Below the pieces are notes generated by a model. That model saw nothing but the letters and a program-made list of their open reading frames with translations. It searched no databases and was not told where the DNA came from. From NCBI GenBank assembly GCA_028577615.1, contig JAJSDU010000003.1, forward strand, positions 58,079 through 122,078: 64,000 nucleotides of DNA, in the 5' to 3' direction. Position numbers and translations under genes: made by a program. Numbering within the stretch: the first letter of the stretch is position 1; every line of letters begins with the position of its first letter. Shown one piece after another: positions 38,578-45,937 of the stretch. This DNA comes from Nitrosomonas sp. GTDB lineage: Bacteria > Pseudomonadota > Gammaproteobacteria > Burkholderiales > Nitrosomonadaceae.

Positions 38578-39321
38578 CGCCTGATCCCCGGATCAGCGTT
38601 GAGGCGGTATTCGGTTCGATTGATGGGACATATTATGGTAGTGCCGTCCGGCGGCTCAGTATTGGAATGTTCTTGTTCGTTCAATTCGTGCAAAACCCAA
38701 CTTGAGCCATGCTTGAGAGTACACAAAGCCTGGCATCCGGTTAAGAATTCGGCATTTACCGACCGTACGCATAGCGCACCCGGTCAGAAAATACCACCGC
38801 CGGGCGCGCGCGAACCCTGAATTTTACTTGGAAGTTCCTCGAATGGGAATAGCGGATTAAATCAGTCTGATGTAGATTTGCGCATTCGAGCATTTATAAC
38901 GAAGCGGTCTGCGGAATAATTTAGTATAAAGAGCGTTATGGAAACAACCTATTAGTGCATATCTGCGACAACGATATACGTCTCAAAACCTGGCACCAAT
39001 ATTTCTCATTTCATATGTGGATCTGGGCGAGTCTGATAGAGTGGCAGCTAAATCAACCGGTTGTTATAGAAATGGAGTGATAGCATGCAGTTTGCCATTA
39101 AATTCTGCAAGTCGATCAATCAATTTGGATTTGAAGCGCGGCAAGCGGTGATCACCATATTTTAAGCCGGGATGGTGTTGCCGAGGTCAGTAATGAGTAA
39201 CTTAAAGACAAAATATGCCGAATCGTTCAGAAAATTTTTCCATTGGGCTATGAACGATTCTGTTGCTTGACTTACCAAGGCATGGTCGATACGATATCCG
39301 CAAGTCAGAGAAGGAGTCGCC
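38578..39321. other. Long mostly gene-free stretch before vapBC
   Basis: 744 bases with no protein I recognise. Two very short plus-strand frames are notable. The one at 39085-39165 (26 codons) has a GGAG 8 bases before its ATG. The other, at about 39193-39270, reads MSNLKTKYAES and ends soon after. Both look more like remnants than genes. The left end should hold the speDE promoter. The base composition is more AT-rich than the flanks. Confidence 0.5.
39085..39165 (+). CDS. Possible 26-residue small ORF
   Basis: ATG with GGAG at a good distance (GGAGTGATAGC before the ATG), then MQFAIKFCKSINQFGFEA and a stop after 26 codons. No relative is recognised. It could be a remnant of a larger gene interrupted by stops. 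Confidence 0.2.
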   Translation: MQFAIKFCKSINQFGFEARQAVITIF

Positions 39322-39528
39322 ATGGTTACCGTAACCGTTTCCTCTAAATTTCAAGTGGTTATTCCTGCTGTAATCAGGGACGAACTAAAAATCCACGTGG
39401 GACAAAAGATACAACTCATCCCTTATCAGAACCGCATTGAATTTGTTCCGATCCAGGACATTCGCAAAATGCGGGGCTTTCTGAAGGGAATTGATACCGA
39501 TGTGCCCAGGGAAGATGACAGGATATGA
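39322..39528 (+). CDS. vapB: AbrB/MazE-type antitoxin (VapB-like)
   Basis: A 68-residue DNA-binding antitoxin. The N-terminal swapped-hairpin domain reads VTVSSKFQVVIPAVIRDEL, the classical SpoVT/AbrB pattern, and the C-terminal tail (from about residue 45, MRGFLKGIDTD) would wrap the toxin. It has a strong AGAAGGAG ribosome binding site and overlaps the PIN toxin gene by four bases (ATGA), the usual antitoxin-first layout. It probably represses its own promoter. Confidence 0.88.
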   Translation: MVTVTVSSKFQVVIPAVIRDELKIHVGQKIQLIPYQNRIEFVPIQDIRKMRGFLKGIDTDVPREDDRI

Positions 39529-39902
39529 ACCTGGTTGATTCATCAGGATGGCTTGAGTATTTCGCGGACGGAAATAATGCAGATTATTTCTCGGGTGCTG
39601 TTCAGGATACGGAGAATTTAATTGTTTCAACCATTAATCTATACGAAGTTTTCAAACATATTTTTTTACAGCGGGATGAAAATTCAGCTTTTCAGGCTAT
39701 TGCCATAATGCAGCAAGGAAAGATCGTCGAAGTCTCGTCAACGATTGCTTTGAATGCAGTTAGAAATAGCATTGACTTGAAGCTTCCCATGGCCGACAGC
39801 ATCATATTTTCGACTGCGCAGGCATTCAATGCCACGCTTTGGACTCAGGATAGTGATTTTGAGAACTTAAGCGGCGTGAACTTCATCAGGAAAAAGCAGT
39901 AA
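39525..39902 (+). CDS. vapC: PIN-domain toxin (VapC-like RNase)
   Basis: A 125-residue PIN ribonuclease that would cleave RNA when freed from its antitoxin. The acidic metal-site residues are visible: Asp4 in NLVDSSGWLEYF, Glu41 in TINLYEVFK, Asp in KLPMADSIIFSTAQ and Asp in TLWTQDSDF. Overlap with the AbrB-type gene confirms the module. Its RNA target is unknown. It ends about 150 bases before the V-ATPase operon. Confidence 0.88.
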   Translation: MNLVDSSGWLEYFADGNNADYFSGAVQDTENLIVSTINLYEVFKHIFLQRDENSAFQAIAIMQQGKIVEVSSTIALNAVRNSIDLKLPMADSIIFSTAQAFNATLWTQDSDFENLSGVNFIRKKQ

Positions 39903-40030
39903 ACGTTAGCAGGCAAGTCCAGGGGCATAGCCATACAACGAGTCAATCAAGAGGGTCTGTGGAGAATTGACCGCTACGTTAAGTTTGAAGAGAGCCATCA
40001 GGTATGCTGATTTTCATGTTCCCGCAACCA

Positions 40031-40049
40031 GGCGCTGAGCGCCGTTTTT
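40031..40049 (+). terminator. Compact hairpin with T-run just before atpB
   Basis: GGCGC-TGA-GCGCC is followed by GTTTTT and ends four bases before the atpB start codon. It has the form of an intrinsic terminator for the vapBC transcript. It also occupies the position where the atpB ribosome binding site should be. Confidence 0.5.
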
Positions 40050-40053
40050 CGCC

Positions 40054-41439
40054 ATGACGCAAACGTTGATTCGTTTTTGCCATGTGTTGGAAATTGTCGG
40101 CGATATCATGCGCATTCGCGTCGGTGCAATCGAAGGTGCACGAGGTGGGTTGGCGCGCTTTGGCGATATAACGGTAGTTAAAAACAGCGATGGACGCAGT
40201 TCGCTTGCGCAGGTTATCGGGCTGAATCGCGATGTGGTGACGCTGCAATTGTTCTCCGGCACCAAAGGATTTTCCACCGAAGCTTCGGTATATTTTCTCG
40301 GCCACCCGATGCAGGTTGTCTATTCCGCGAATATACTCGGCCGCGTATTTAGCGGTGCGGGCGAGCCGCTGGACGGTGGTCCCGATCTTTCTGCTGATCC
40401 GCATGTGGAAATCGGCGGTCCCACGGTCAATCCAATGCGCCGTCAGCTCGCATCAAGAATGATACGCACCAATGTACCGATGATCGATCTTTTTAACTGT
40501 CTGGTGGAGAGTCAGAAAATTCCCCTTTTCTCGGTGGCTGGGGAGGCGTATAACCTGTTTCTTGCAAGAATCGGCATTCAGGCCGATGCGGATGTCGTGG
40601 TCTTTGGTGGTATGGGATTGATTTTCGACGATTATTACCTGTTTCGCAAGTCATTCGAAGATGCGGGTGTGTTCGGACGAACAGTGATGTTTGTCAACCA
40701 GGCTTCTGATCCGGTTGTCGAGCGCCTGCTGGTGCCTGACATGGCGCTGGCGGTTGCCGAACGCTTCGCGGTGGAGGAGGGCAAGCGGGTGCTGGTGCTG
40801 CTTACGGATATGACTGCTTTTGCCGACGCAATGAAGGAGGTGGGGGTGTCGATGGATCAGGTGCCTTCCAATCGCGGTTATATGGGCGATCTTTACTCAC
40901 AATTGGCCAGACGCTATGAAAAAGCATGTGACTATAAAGGTGCCGGTTCGGTCACCATACTTTCTGTCACCACGATGCCCGGCGGCGATGTCACGCATCC
41001 GGTCCCGGATAATACCGGCTATATCACGGAGGGTCAGTTTTATCTGCATGATGGCGTGCTGGATCCCTTCGGTTCGCTTTCCCGTCTGAAACAGCATGTC
41101 GTGGGCAAGATCACTCGTGAAGATCATGCGCAGATTATGAATACCATGATTCGTTTCTACTCTGAAGCCTGTGACGCACGGCAGAAGCAGTCCATGGCGT
41201 TTGAACTGTCTGCTTATGATCACCGTCTGCTGAAGTTTGGTGACCTGTTTCGTGCACGGTTTATGGATATTGACGTTTCCATGACGCTGGAAAAAGCACT
41301 GGATCTCAGCTGGCAGACCCTCGCTGAATGTTTTGAGCCGGAAGAATTGCTGATGAAACAATCGCTGATCGATAAATACTATCCGCGTAACCGCCAGTCA
41401 GGAGAGGCGCATGCTGATTCAGGCGATGCGGCGGAATAA
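40054..41439 (+). CDS. atpB: V-type ATPase subunit B
   Basis: A 461-residue non-catalytic nucleotide-binding subunit of the V1 head. It starts with the beta-barrel domain (IVGDIMRIRVGAIEG) and continues with GPTVNPMRRQLASRMIRTNVPMIDLFN, the B-type replacement of the P-loop region (FSVAGEAYNLF lacks GKT). DMTAFADAMKEVG, PSNRGYMGDLYSQLA and SVTTMPGGDVTHPVPDNTGYITEGQ are typical B-subunit blocks. A TGA lies in frame six codons upstream, so translation must start here or further in. No good ribosome binding site is visible, and a hairpin sits where it should be. It is first in the operon, with subunit D starting three bases after its stop. Confidence 0.93.
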   Translation: MTQTLIRFCHVLEIVGDIMRIRVGAIEGARGGLARFGDITVVKNSDGRSSLAQVIGLNRDVVTLQLFSGTKGFSTEASVYFLGHPMQVVYSANILGRVFSGAGEPLDGGPDLSADPHVEIGGPTVNPMRRQLASRMIRTNVPMIDLFNCLVESQKIPLFSVAGEAYNLFLARIGIQADADVVVFGGMGLIFDDYYLFRKSFEDAGVFGRTVMFVNQASDPVVERLLVPDMALAVAERFAVEEGKRVLVLLTDMTAFADAMKEVGVSMDQVPSNRGYMGDLYSQLARRYEKACDYKGAGSVTILSVTTMPGGDVTHPVPDNTGYITEGQFYLHDGVLDPFGSLSRLKQHVVGKITREDHAQIMNTMIRFYSEACDARQKQSMAFELSAYDHRLLKFGDLFRARFMDIDVSMTLEKALDLSWQTLAECFEPEELLMKQSLIDKYYPRNRQSGEAHADSGDAAE

Positions 41440-41442
41440 GCT

Positions 41443-42051
41443 ATGCCGCGGCTGTCGCTGAATAAATCGACGCTGCATAAAGCGGAGCGTCAGCTCAGGA
41501 CCTATCAGCGTTTTCTTCCGTCACTGGATCTCAAACGTAAACAGCTGATCGCTGAACGCGCGAAGGCGCGACAGGCATTGTGCGGAACCGGGAATCGCCT
41601 GACTGAACTGGACAATATAATCGCCAGTGAATTGCCGATGCTGGCGGATCATGAAGTTGGGCTGGAACATCTGGTGACAATCACGGGCAGCGAAATGAGC
41701 GAAGAAAATGTGCTGGGTATTTACCTGCCGGTACTGAAGCAGGTGCATCTTAAGCGGCGCACCTATTCATTTCTGATTCGCCCGCACTGGGTTGACCGGG
41801 TTCAGGAACTGATGGCTGAAGCCTTGACACTTCGATTGCGGATGCAGGTGCAACAGGAGCGCCAGCGGCGTCTGGAAAAAGCGGTGCGAAAAATCACCCA
41901 GCGGGTTAATCTGTTTGACAAGGTGCTGGTTCCACGGGCGCGTGAGAATATCCGCAGGATTGGCATTTTCCTTGCCGATGGCGAGCGCGCTGGGGTCGTG
42001 CGCGCCAAGATTGCTAAAATTCGCCGTTCGACGCAGAATCAATTGTTCTGA
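41443..42051 (+). CDS. atpD: V-type ATPase subunit D
   Basis: A 202-residue central-stalk subunit, predicted to be a long antiparallel coiled coil that turns inside the A3B3 head. Family marks are the N-terminal LNKSTLHKAERQLRTYQRFLPSLDLKRKQL and the C-terminal KITQRVNLFDKVLVPRARENIRRI. The start follows the atpB stop by three bases. A 219-base gap containing a repeat element separates it from atpI. Confidence 0.92.
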   Translation: MPRLSLNKSTLHKAERQLRTYQRFLPSLDLKRKQLIAERAKARQALCGTGNRLTELDNIIASELPMLADHEVGLEHLVTITGSEMSEENVLGIYLPVLKQVHLKRRTYSFLIRPHWVDRVQELMAEALTLRLRMQVQQERQRRLEKAVRKITQRVNLFDKVLVPRARENIRRIGIFLADGERAGVVRAKIAKIRRSTQNQLF

Positions 42052-42117
42052 TTATTGTTCCGGCAAGACTATCCAGTGAACAGGGTTGGAATAATTATGC
42101 AGCGTTGTTTTAAAATT

Positions 42118-42256
42118 AAAGCCTCTTGAAAAACCCGGTTATTGCTAAAGCATTGTGTTTCCCGCGAAAAATGCTTCCTTACATATTCATTTGTCTGCTG
42201 CGTAAACATGCTTGTTTCCGTTTTGCCTGAAACGCTCAATTTTTAAAGACGCCTTT
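42118..42256. repeat. Intergenic inverted-repeat (MITE-like) element inside the V-ATPase operon
   Basis: About 139 bases with imperfect inverted ends: AAAGCCTCTTGAAAAA at 42118-42133, and TTTTTAAAGACGCCTTT at 42240-42256, whose reverse complement is AAAGGCGTCTTTAAAAA. Inner blocks (AAAATGCTTCC, GCTTGTTTCCG, TTGCCTGAAACG) resemble the element at 6689-6831. It lies in the only large gap of the operon, between atpD and atpI, and ends close to the atpI start. Confidence 0.5.
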
Positions 42257-42270
42257 GAGAATATTCCAAC

Positions 42271-44079
42271 ATGAGCATCGTCAAATTACAACGTGTTACG
42301 CTATGCGGTATGGTGAACGAGAAAGCAGTCGTTCTGGATCAATTGCAGCACCTGGGATGTCTGCATCTGAATCCCCTGCGTTTGGCAAGTAATCCGGATG
42401 ACGAAGCCGCCAGTGAATGTCCTGAAAGTGCTTACCGCGCATTGCGTCATCTGGGCGATACGCCGCATAAACGTTTGCAGACTCGATCCGATCCGGATTT
42501 CAATATGGACGCAGTGGTTGAGAAAGCAGAAGAAAACCGTTTGGCGCTGATTGCGGCGCAGCGGCGTCAGGAAGAACTGGAAACGCATATTCGTCTGCAA
42601 ATTCCCTGGGGCGATTTCACGCCTCCCAGGCCGGACGAACTGGGCGGCTATAAACTCTGGTATTACCAAGTGCCCAACTACCAGCTTACCCGAATTGCCG
42701 ATGATTTGATTTATCAGGTTGTGCAGCGCGATGACCGCTTTGCGTATGTGGTGGTGGTCAGTCAGAATGAACCGGCTCCGGGCTTGATGCCAGTGCCGTA
42801 CAGTCTGGTCGGGTATCGGTCGCTTTCCAGTCTGCATCATTTGCTGGAGCGTAACAGCCAGCACATTGAGGAATTGAATTTCGAGCGCCTCAGTTTAACC
42901 CGCTGGATTTTTTTGATCAGTCAGCATCTCGCCCGCGTCGAGGATCAGGCTGCGCTGCGACACGCTGCCAGTACCAGTTGGGATGAAGGCAGCCTGTTCG
43001 CGGTGCAGGGCTGGATTGCCGGGTATCGTCTGGCCGAAATACGGTTATTCGCCGAACGATACCATCTGGCGTTGCTGATTGAAGAACCTGAAACCGGGGA
43101 TCGTCCGCCGACTCTGTTGAGCAATCCGGTGGTGCTATCCGGTGGCGAGGATATGGCGCGATTTTTCCAAACGCCGGATTATCGCGACTGGGATCCTTCG
43201 CGCGTATTATTTTTTTCCTTTGCCTTGTTTTTCGCGATGATCATGGCGGATGCCGGCTATGCGCTGGTGCTGGGTCTGGCGTTGTTCGCTGGCTGGCGGC
43301 GTTTCGGCCGCAGTCAAAGCGGACGGCGTTTGCGCAATCTGTCGGCGGTCACGCTGGGTATGGCGTTGGGCTATGGTGTACTGGCCGGCAGCTATTTCGG
43401 CGTCAGCCCCGCTGAGGATAGTGCGCTGGCAGTATTGAGCCGCCTGGATATGCGTGACTTTGACATGATGATCACGCTCTCGGTGATGATCGGTGTTTTG
43501 CACCTGATACTGGCGAACGGGATGAAGGCTGCTTATCATTGGGGTCATCACAGCGCCTGGGTAGCGGTGGGCTGGAACAGTTTTCTACTGGGTGCAGCCA
43601 TGCTGTGGCTGGTAAAAACGGGCGTTTTGCCTGTTATGCTGATCAACGTGAGCTGGATTTGCATCGCTGCTGGCATGCTGCTGGTGATTTTTTACGCCGG
43701 CGGCGATCGGTCCGTACATAATGTCAAGGATGCCATGTCACGCCTGTTGAGCGGTATCTATGCGCTGACGCATGCGACCAAAGCATTTGGCGATGTACTC
43801 AGCTACCTTCGATTGTTTGCACTGGGTCTTGCCAGTTCTTCTCTGGCGTTGACCTTCAATCAACTTTCCAATGATGTGATGCAGGCAATGCCGGGGGTGG
43901 GTATACTGCTGGGCTTGTTAATTCTGTTGCTGGGACATGTTCTCAATCTGGCCTTGGCCGTCATGAGCGGGGTTGTACATGGGCTGCGCCTCAATTTTAT
44001 CGAGTTTTATAATTGGGGATTGTCGGACGAAGGGTATCCCTTTCGCGCATTTGAGAAAAAGGAGCTTCTACATGAATGA
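42271..44079 (+). CDS. atpI: V-type ATPase subunit I (a-type stator)
   Basis: A 602-residue membrane stator subunit that provides the ion half-channels. The N-terminal half (1-300) is cytoplasmic with the usual opening MSIVKLQRVTLCG. The C-terminal half has about seven transmembrane helices, beginning FFSFALFFAMIMADAGYALVL and including FGDVLSYLRLFALGLASSSLA, which carries the essential Arg facing the rotor. It ends VHGLRLNFIEFYNWG. The ribosome binding site is weak (GAGA). It overlaps atpK by eight bases. Confidence 0.92.
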   Translation: MSIVKLQRVTLCGMVNEKAVVLDQLQHLGCLHLNPLRLASNPDDEAASECPESAYRALRHLGDTPHKRLQTRSDPDFNMDAVVEKAEENRLALIAAQRRQEELETHIRLQIPWGDFTPPRPDELGGYKLWYYQVPNYQLTRIADDLIYQVVQRDDRFAYVVVVSQNEPAPGLMPVPYSLVGYRSLSSLHHLLERNSQHIEELNFERLSLTRWIFLISQHLARVEDQAALRHAASTSWDEGSLFAVQGWIAGYRLAEIRLFAERYHLALLIEEPETGDRPPTLLSNPVVLSGGEDMARFFQTPDYRDWDPSRVLFFSFALFFAMIMADAGYALVLGLALFAGWRRFGRSQSGRRLRNLSAVTLGMALGYGVLAGSYFGVSPAEDSALAVLSRLDMRDFDMMITLSVMIGVLHLILANGMKAAYHWGHHSAWVAVGWNSFLLGAAMLWLVKTGVLPVMLINVSWICIAAGMLLVIFYAGGDRSVHNVKDAMSRLLSGIYALTHATKAFGDVLSYLRLFALGLASSSLALTFNQLSNDVMQAMPGVGILLGLLILLLGHVLNLALAVMSGVVHGLRLNFIEFYNWGLSDEGYPFRAFEKKELLHE

Positions 44080-44518
44080 ATTTATGGTTATGCTCGGCTG
44101 GCTCGGTCTGTATGCGCCGATGGCTCTGAGCGCGGTGGGCAGTATTATAGGTTGTGCGGTGGCGGGCCAGGCTGCTATAGGTGCGATGCTGGAAACCGAA
44201 TCCGGACACGGCAGGTATCTGGGTGTTTCGGCGATGCCTTCTTCGCAGGTCATCTACGGAATAGTCGTAATGCTTACGCTTAACCGTGAGATGACCGTGA
44301 CCAGCGCCGCCGGAATCTTCGGTATCGGATTGTTGTCGGGAATCGCGCTGCTGGCCAGCGCGGTTTATCAGGGACGCTCCTGCGCCGCCGCAATTAATGC
44401 GGCCAAGGCCAAGCCGGAGATCTTCGGCTTATCATTGGCACCGGCTGCGATTGTTGAAGGTTTCGCGGTGTTCGCATTTATTTTTGCGCTGGTTATCAGC
44501 GCTGGTATTCCGGCTTGA
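44072..44518 (+). CDS. atpK: V-type ATPase subunit K (rotor ring)
   Basis: A 148-residue proteolipid of four transmembrane helices made of two c-like hairpins. The ion carboxylate is Glu129 in APAAIVEGFAVF, in the second hairpin; the matching position in the first hairpin is Gln59 (MPSSQVIYG). Gln100 (SAVYQGRSCAAA) and Ser58 also align by eye with the Na+ ligands Gln110 and Thr64 of the Enterococcus hirae NtpK ring, Gln59 with Gln65, and Glu129 with Glu139. This points to Na+ rather than H+ as coupling ion, an inference. The start ATG has AAAAAGGAG upstream and overlaps the end of atpI. Confidence 0.92.
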   Translation: MNEFMVMLGWLGLYAPMALSAVGSIIGCAVAGQAAIGAMLETESGHGRYLGVSAMPSSQVIYGIVVMLTLNREMTVTSAAGIFGIGLLSGIALLASAVYQGRSCAAAINAAKAKPEIFGLSLAPAAIVEGFAVFAFIFALVISAGIPA

Positions 44519-44532
44519 GCGAAGGAGGCGTG

Positions 44533-45231
44533 ATGACAGATCAAAAGACAGGTATACCGGGCAAGGTTTCTGCCGGTGTTGAGCAGCTCATTGAACGGTT
44601 ACGCGAAGATGGCGTGAAGCAGGGACGTGAAGAGGCGCAGCGCATTGTGGAGAACGCTGAGCGCCGTGCTGCATGGCTTACCAGTCAGGCCCGCGAGCAG
44701 GCGGACGAGATGTTGATCCATGCCCGCGATGAAGCCGAACGTTTGCGGCGTTCAGGTGAAGAGGCTTTACAGATTGCCGCACGCGATGCAGTGTTAAAGA
44801 TGAAGAGTTTTCTCAGCGAGCGTTTTGCTGTTGAAGTGCGGCGTTTGATTGGCGAGCAGTTACATGACGAGGCATTGCTGCGCCAGCTGATTCTGACTGT
44901 GGCCGGGCGAGTACGTGATGATATGGGGCTGGATCAGGCGAAAAAGATCGAAGTATTATTGCCACGTGATGTGATTGGGTTGAATGAATTGCGTCATAAT
45001 CCGGAAACGCTCAAAGAGGGCAGTCTGAGCCGCTTCGTGCTGGCGGTTGCGCAATCACTGCTGCGCGAAGGTGTGACCTTCAGCAATGGCTCGTCCGATC
45101 AGTGCGGCATTACGCTGCGCTTGAACGGAGCGGATCTGGAAGTGGAATTGACTGACGAAGGTATAGCCAGACTGTTGCTAGCGCATCTGCAGCCGCGTTT
45201 TCGTGCGCTGCTGGAAGGTGTTGTGCGATGA
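44533..45231 (+). CDS. atpE: V-type ATPase subunit E
   Basis: About 232 residues, the peripheral-stalk subunit. A long charged N-terminal helix (residues about 15-100, REEAQRIVENAERRAAWL) is followed by a compact C-terminal domain that binds the head. The ATG at 44533 is taken because AAGGAGG lies just before it, although the spacing is short (four bases); a TTG at 44515 would add six residues. It overlaps the DUF2764 gene by four bases (ATGA). Confidence 0.82.
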   Translation: MTDQKTGIPGKVSAGVEQLIERLREDGVKQGREEAQRIVENAERRAAWLTSQAREQADEMLIHARDEAERLRRSGEEALQIAARDAVLKMKSFLSERFAVEVRRLIGEQLHDEALLRQLILTVAGRVRDDMGLDQAKKIEVLLPRDVIGLNELRHNPETLKEGSLSRFVLAVAQSLLREGVTFSNGSSDQCGITLRLNGADLEVELTDEGIARLLLAHLQPRFRALLEGVVR

Positions 45232-45935
45232 TCCTGGAAGGCAGCACACGCTATACTTTGCTGCTCTGCAGTTTGCCTTATCTGCCGCCGCCGTTGCGTG
45301 AAGCGCGTTTTATTCCGCCATCACGAATCCAGATCGGCAAGGCGCTGAAACTGCTTACTGAGGAAGATACAGCACGCATGCAGCGTATCAATGCAGTATT
45401 GCACTGGAGTCACCTGCCGATTGAACGTGATGATGCGGCGATGATGGTTGAAGCGGAAAAGCTGTCGTTGGAAGAATCGAGCGCTTTTCTGCGTGAAGTG
45501 GTGTTGGAACGGCTGGAGTTGCGTACATTCATTGCGGCAATGCGCCGCCGCGAACTGAACAACATGCCGCAAGCTGGCGAACGCTGGGGAATTGGCCGTT
45601 ATACCCGGCGTATACTGGCGCATTGGCACGACCCGGCTTTTGGATTGGGTCATGTTTTCGGATGGCTCAATGATGCGGTGCATCTGCTGCGCAGCGGTAA
45701 CACGCTGGCACTGGACAGACTATTGATGCATGAATCCTGGCGGCGTTTACAGCGTGTGGAAGATTGTCATAATTTCGGCTTTGACGCCGTGGCTCTGTAC
45801 GTGATGCGTTGGAATATTCTCGATCGTCTTTACCGCCAGAATAAAGAAGTTGCGGTTATTCGTTTTAAATCCATGGTCAATGACGCATTGAATGACCAGC
45901 AGCTCATTTTTGAGCCCGAATCGATGGGTGGATAA
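45228..45935 (+). CDS. DUF2764 protein, likely V-ATPase C-like subunit
   Basis: A 235-residue all-helical soluble protein that starts YTLLLCSLPYLPP, the signature of DUF2764 proteins found between subunits E and A in chlamydial-type V-ATPase operons. No subunit C gene is present, and a C-type protein is needed to couple the rotor to the ring. DUF2764 is therefore the likely functional substitute, an inference from position. It is coupled to atpE by overlap, and atpA begins two bases after its stop. Confidence 0.8.
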   Translation: MILEGSTRYTLLLCSLPYLPPPLREARFIPPSRIQIGKALKLLTEEDTARMQRINAVLHWSHLPIERDDAAMMVEAEKLSLEESSAFLREVVLERLELRTFIAAMRRRELNNMPQAGERWGIGRYTRRILAHWHDPAFGLGHVFGWLNDAVHLLRSGNTLALDRLLMHESWRRLQRVEDCHNFGFDAVALYVMRWNILDRLYRQNKEVAVIRFKSMVNDALNDQQLIFEPESMGG

Positions 45936-45937
45936 CG

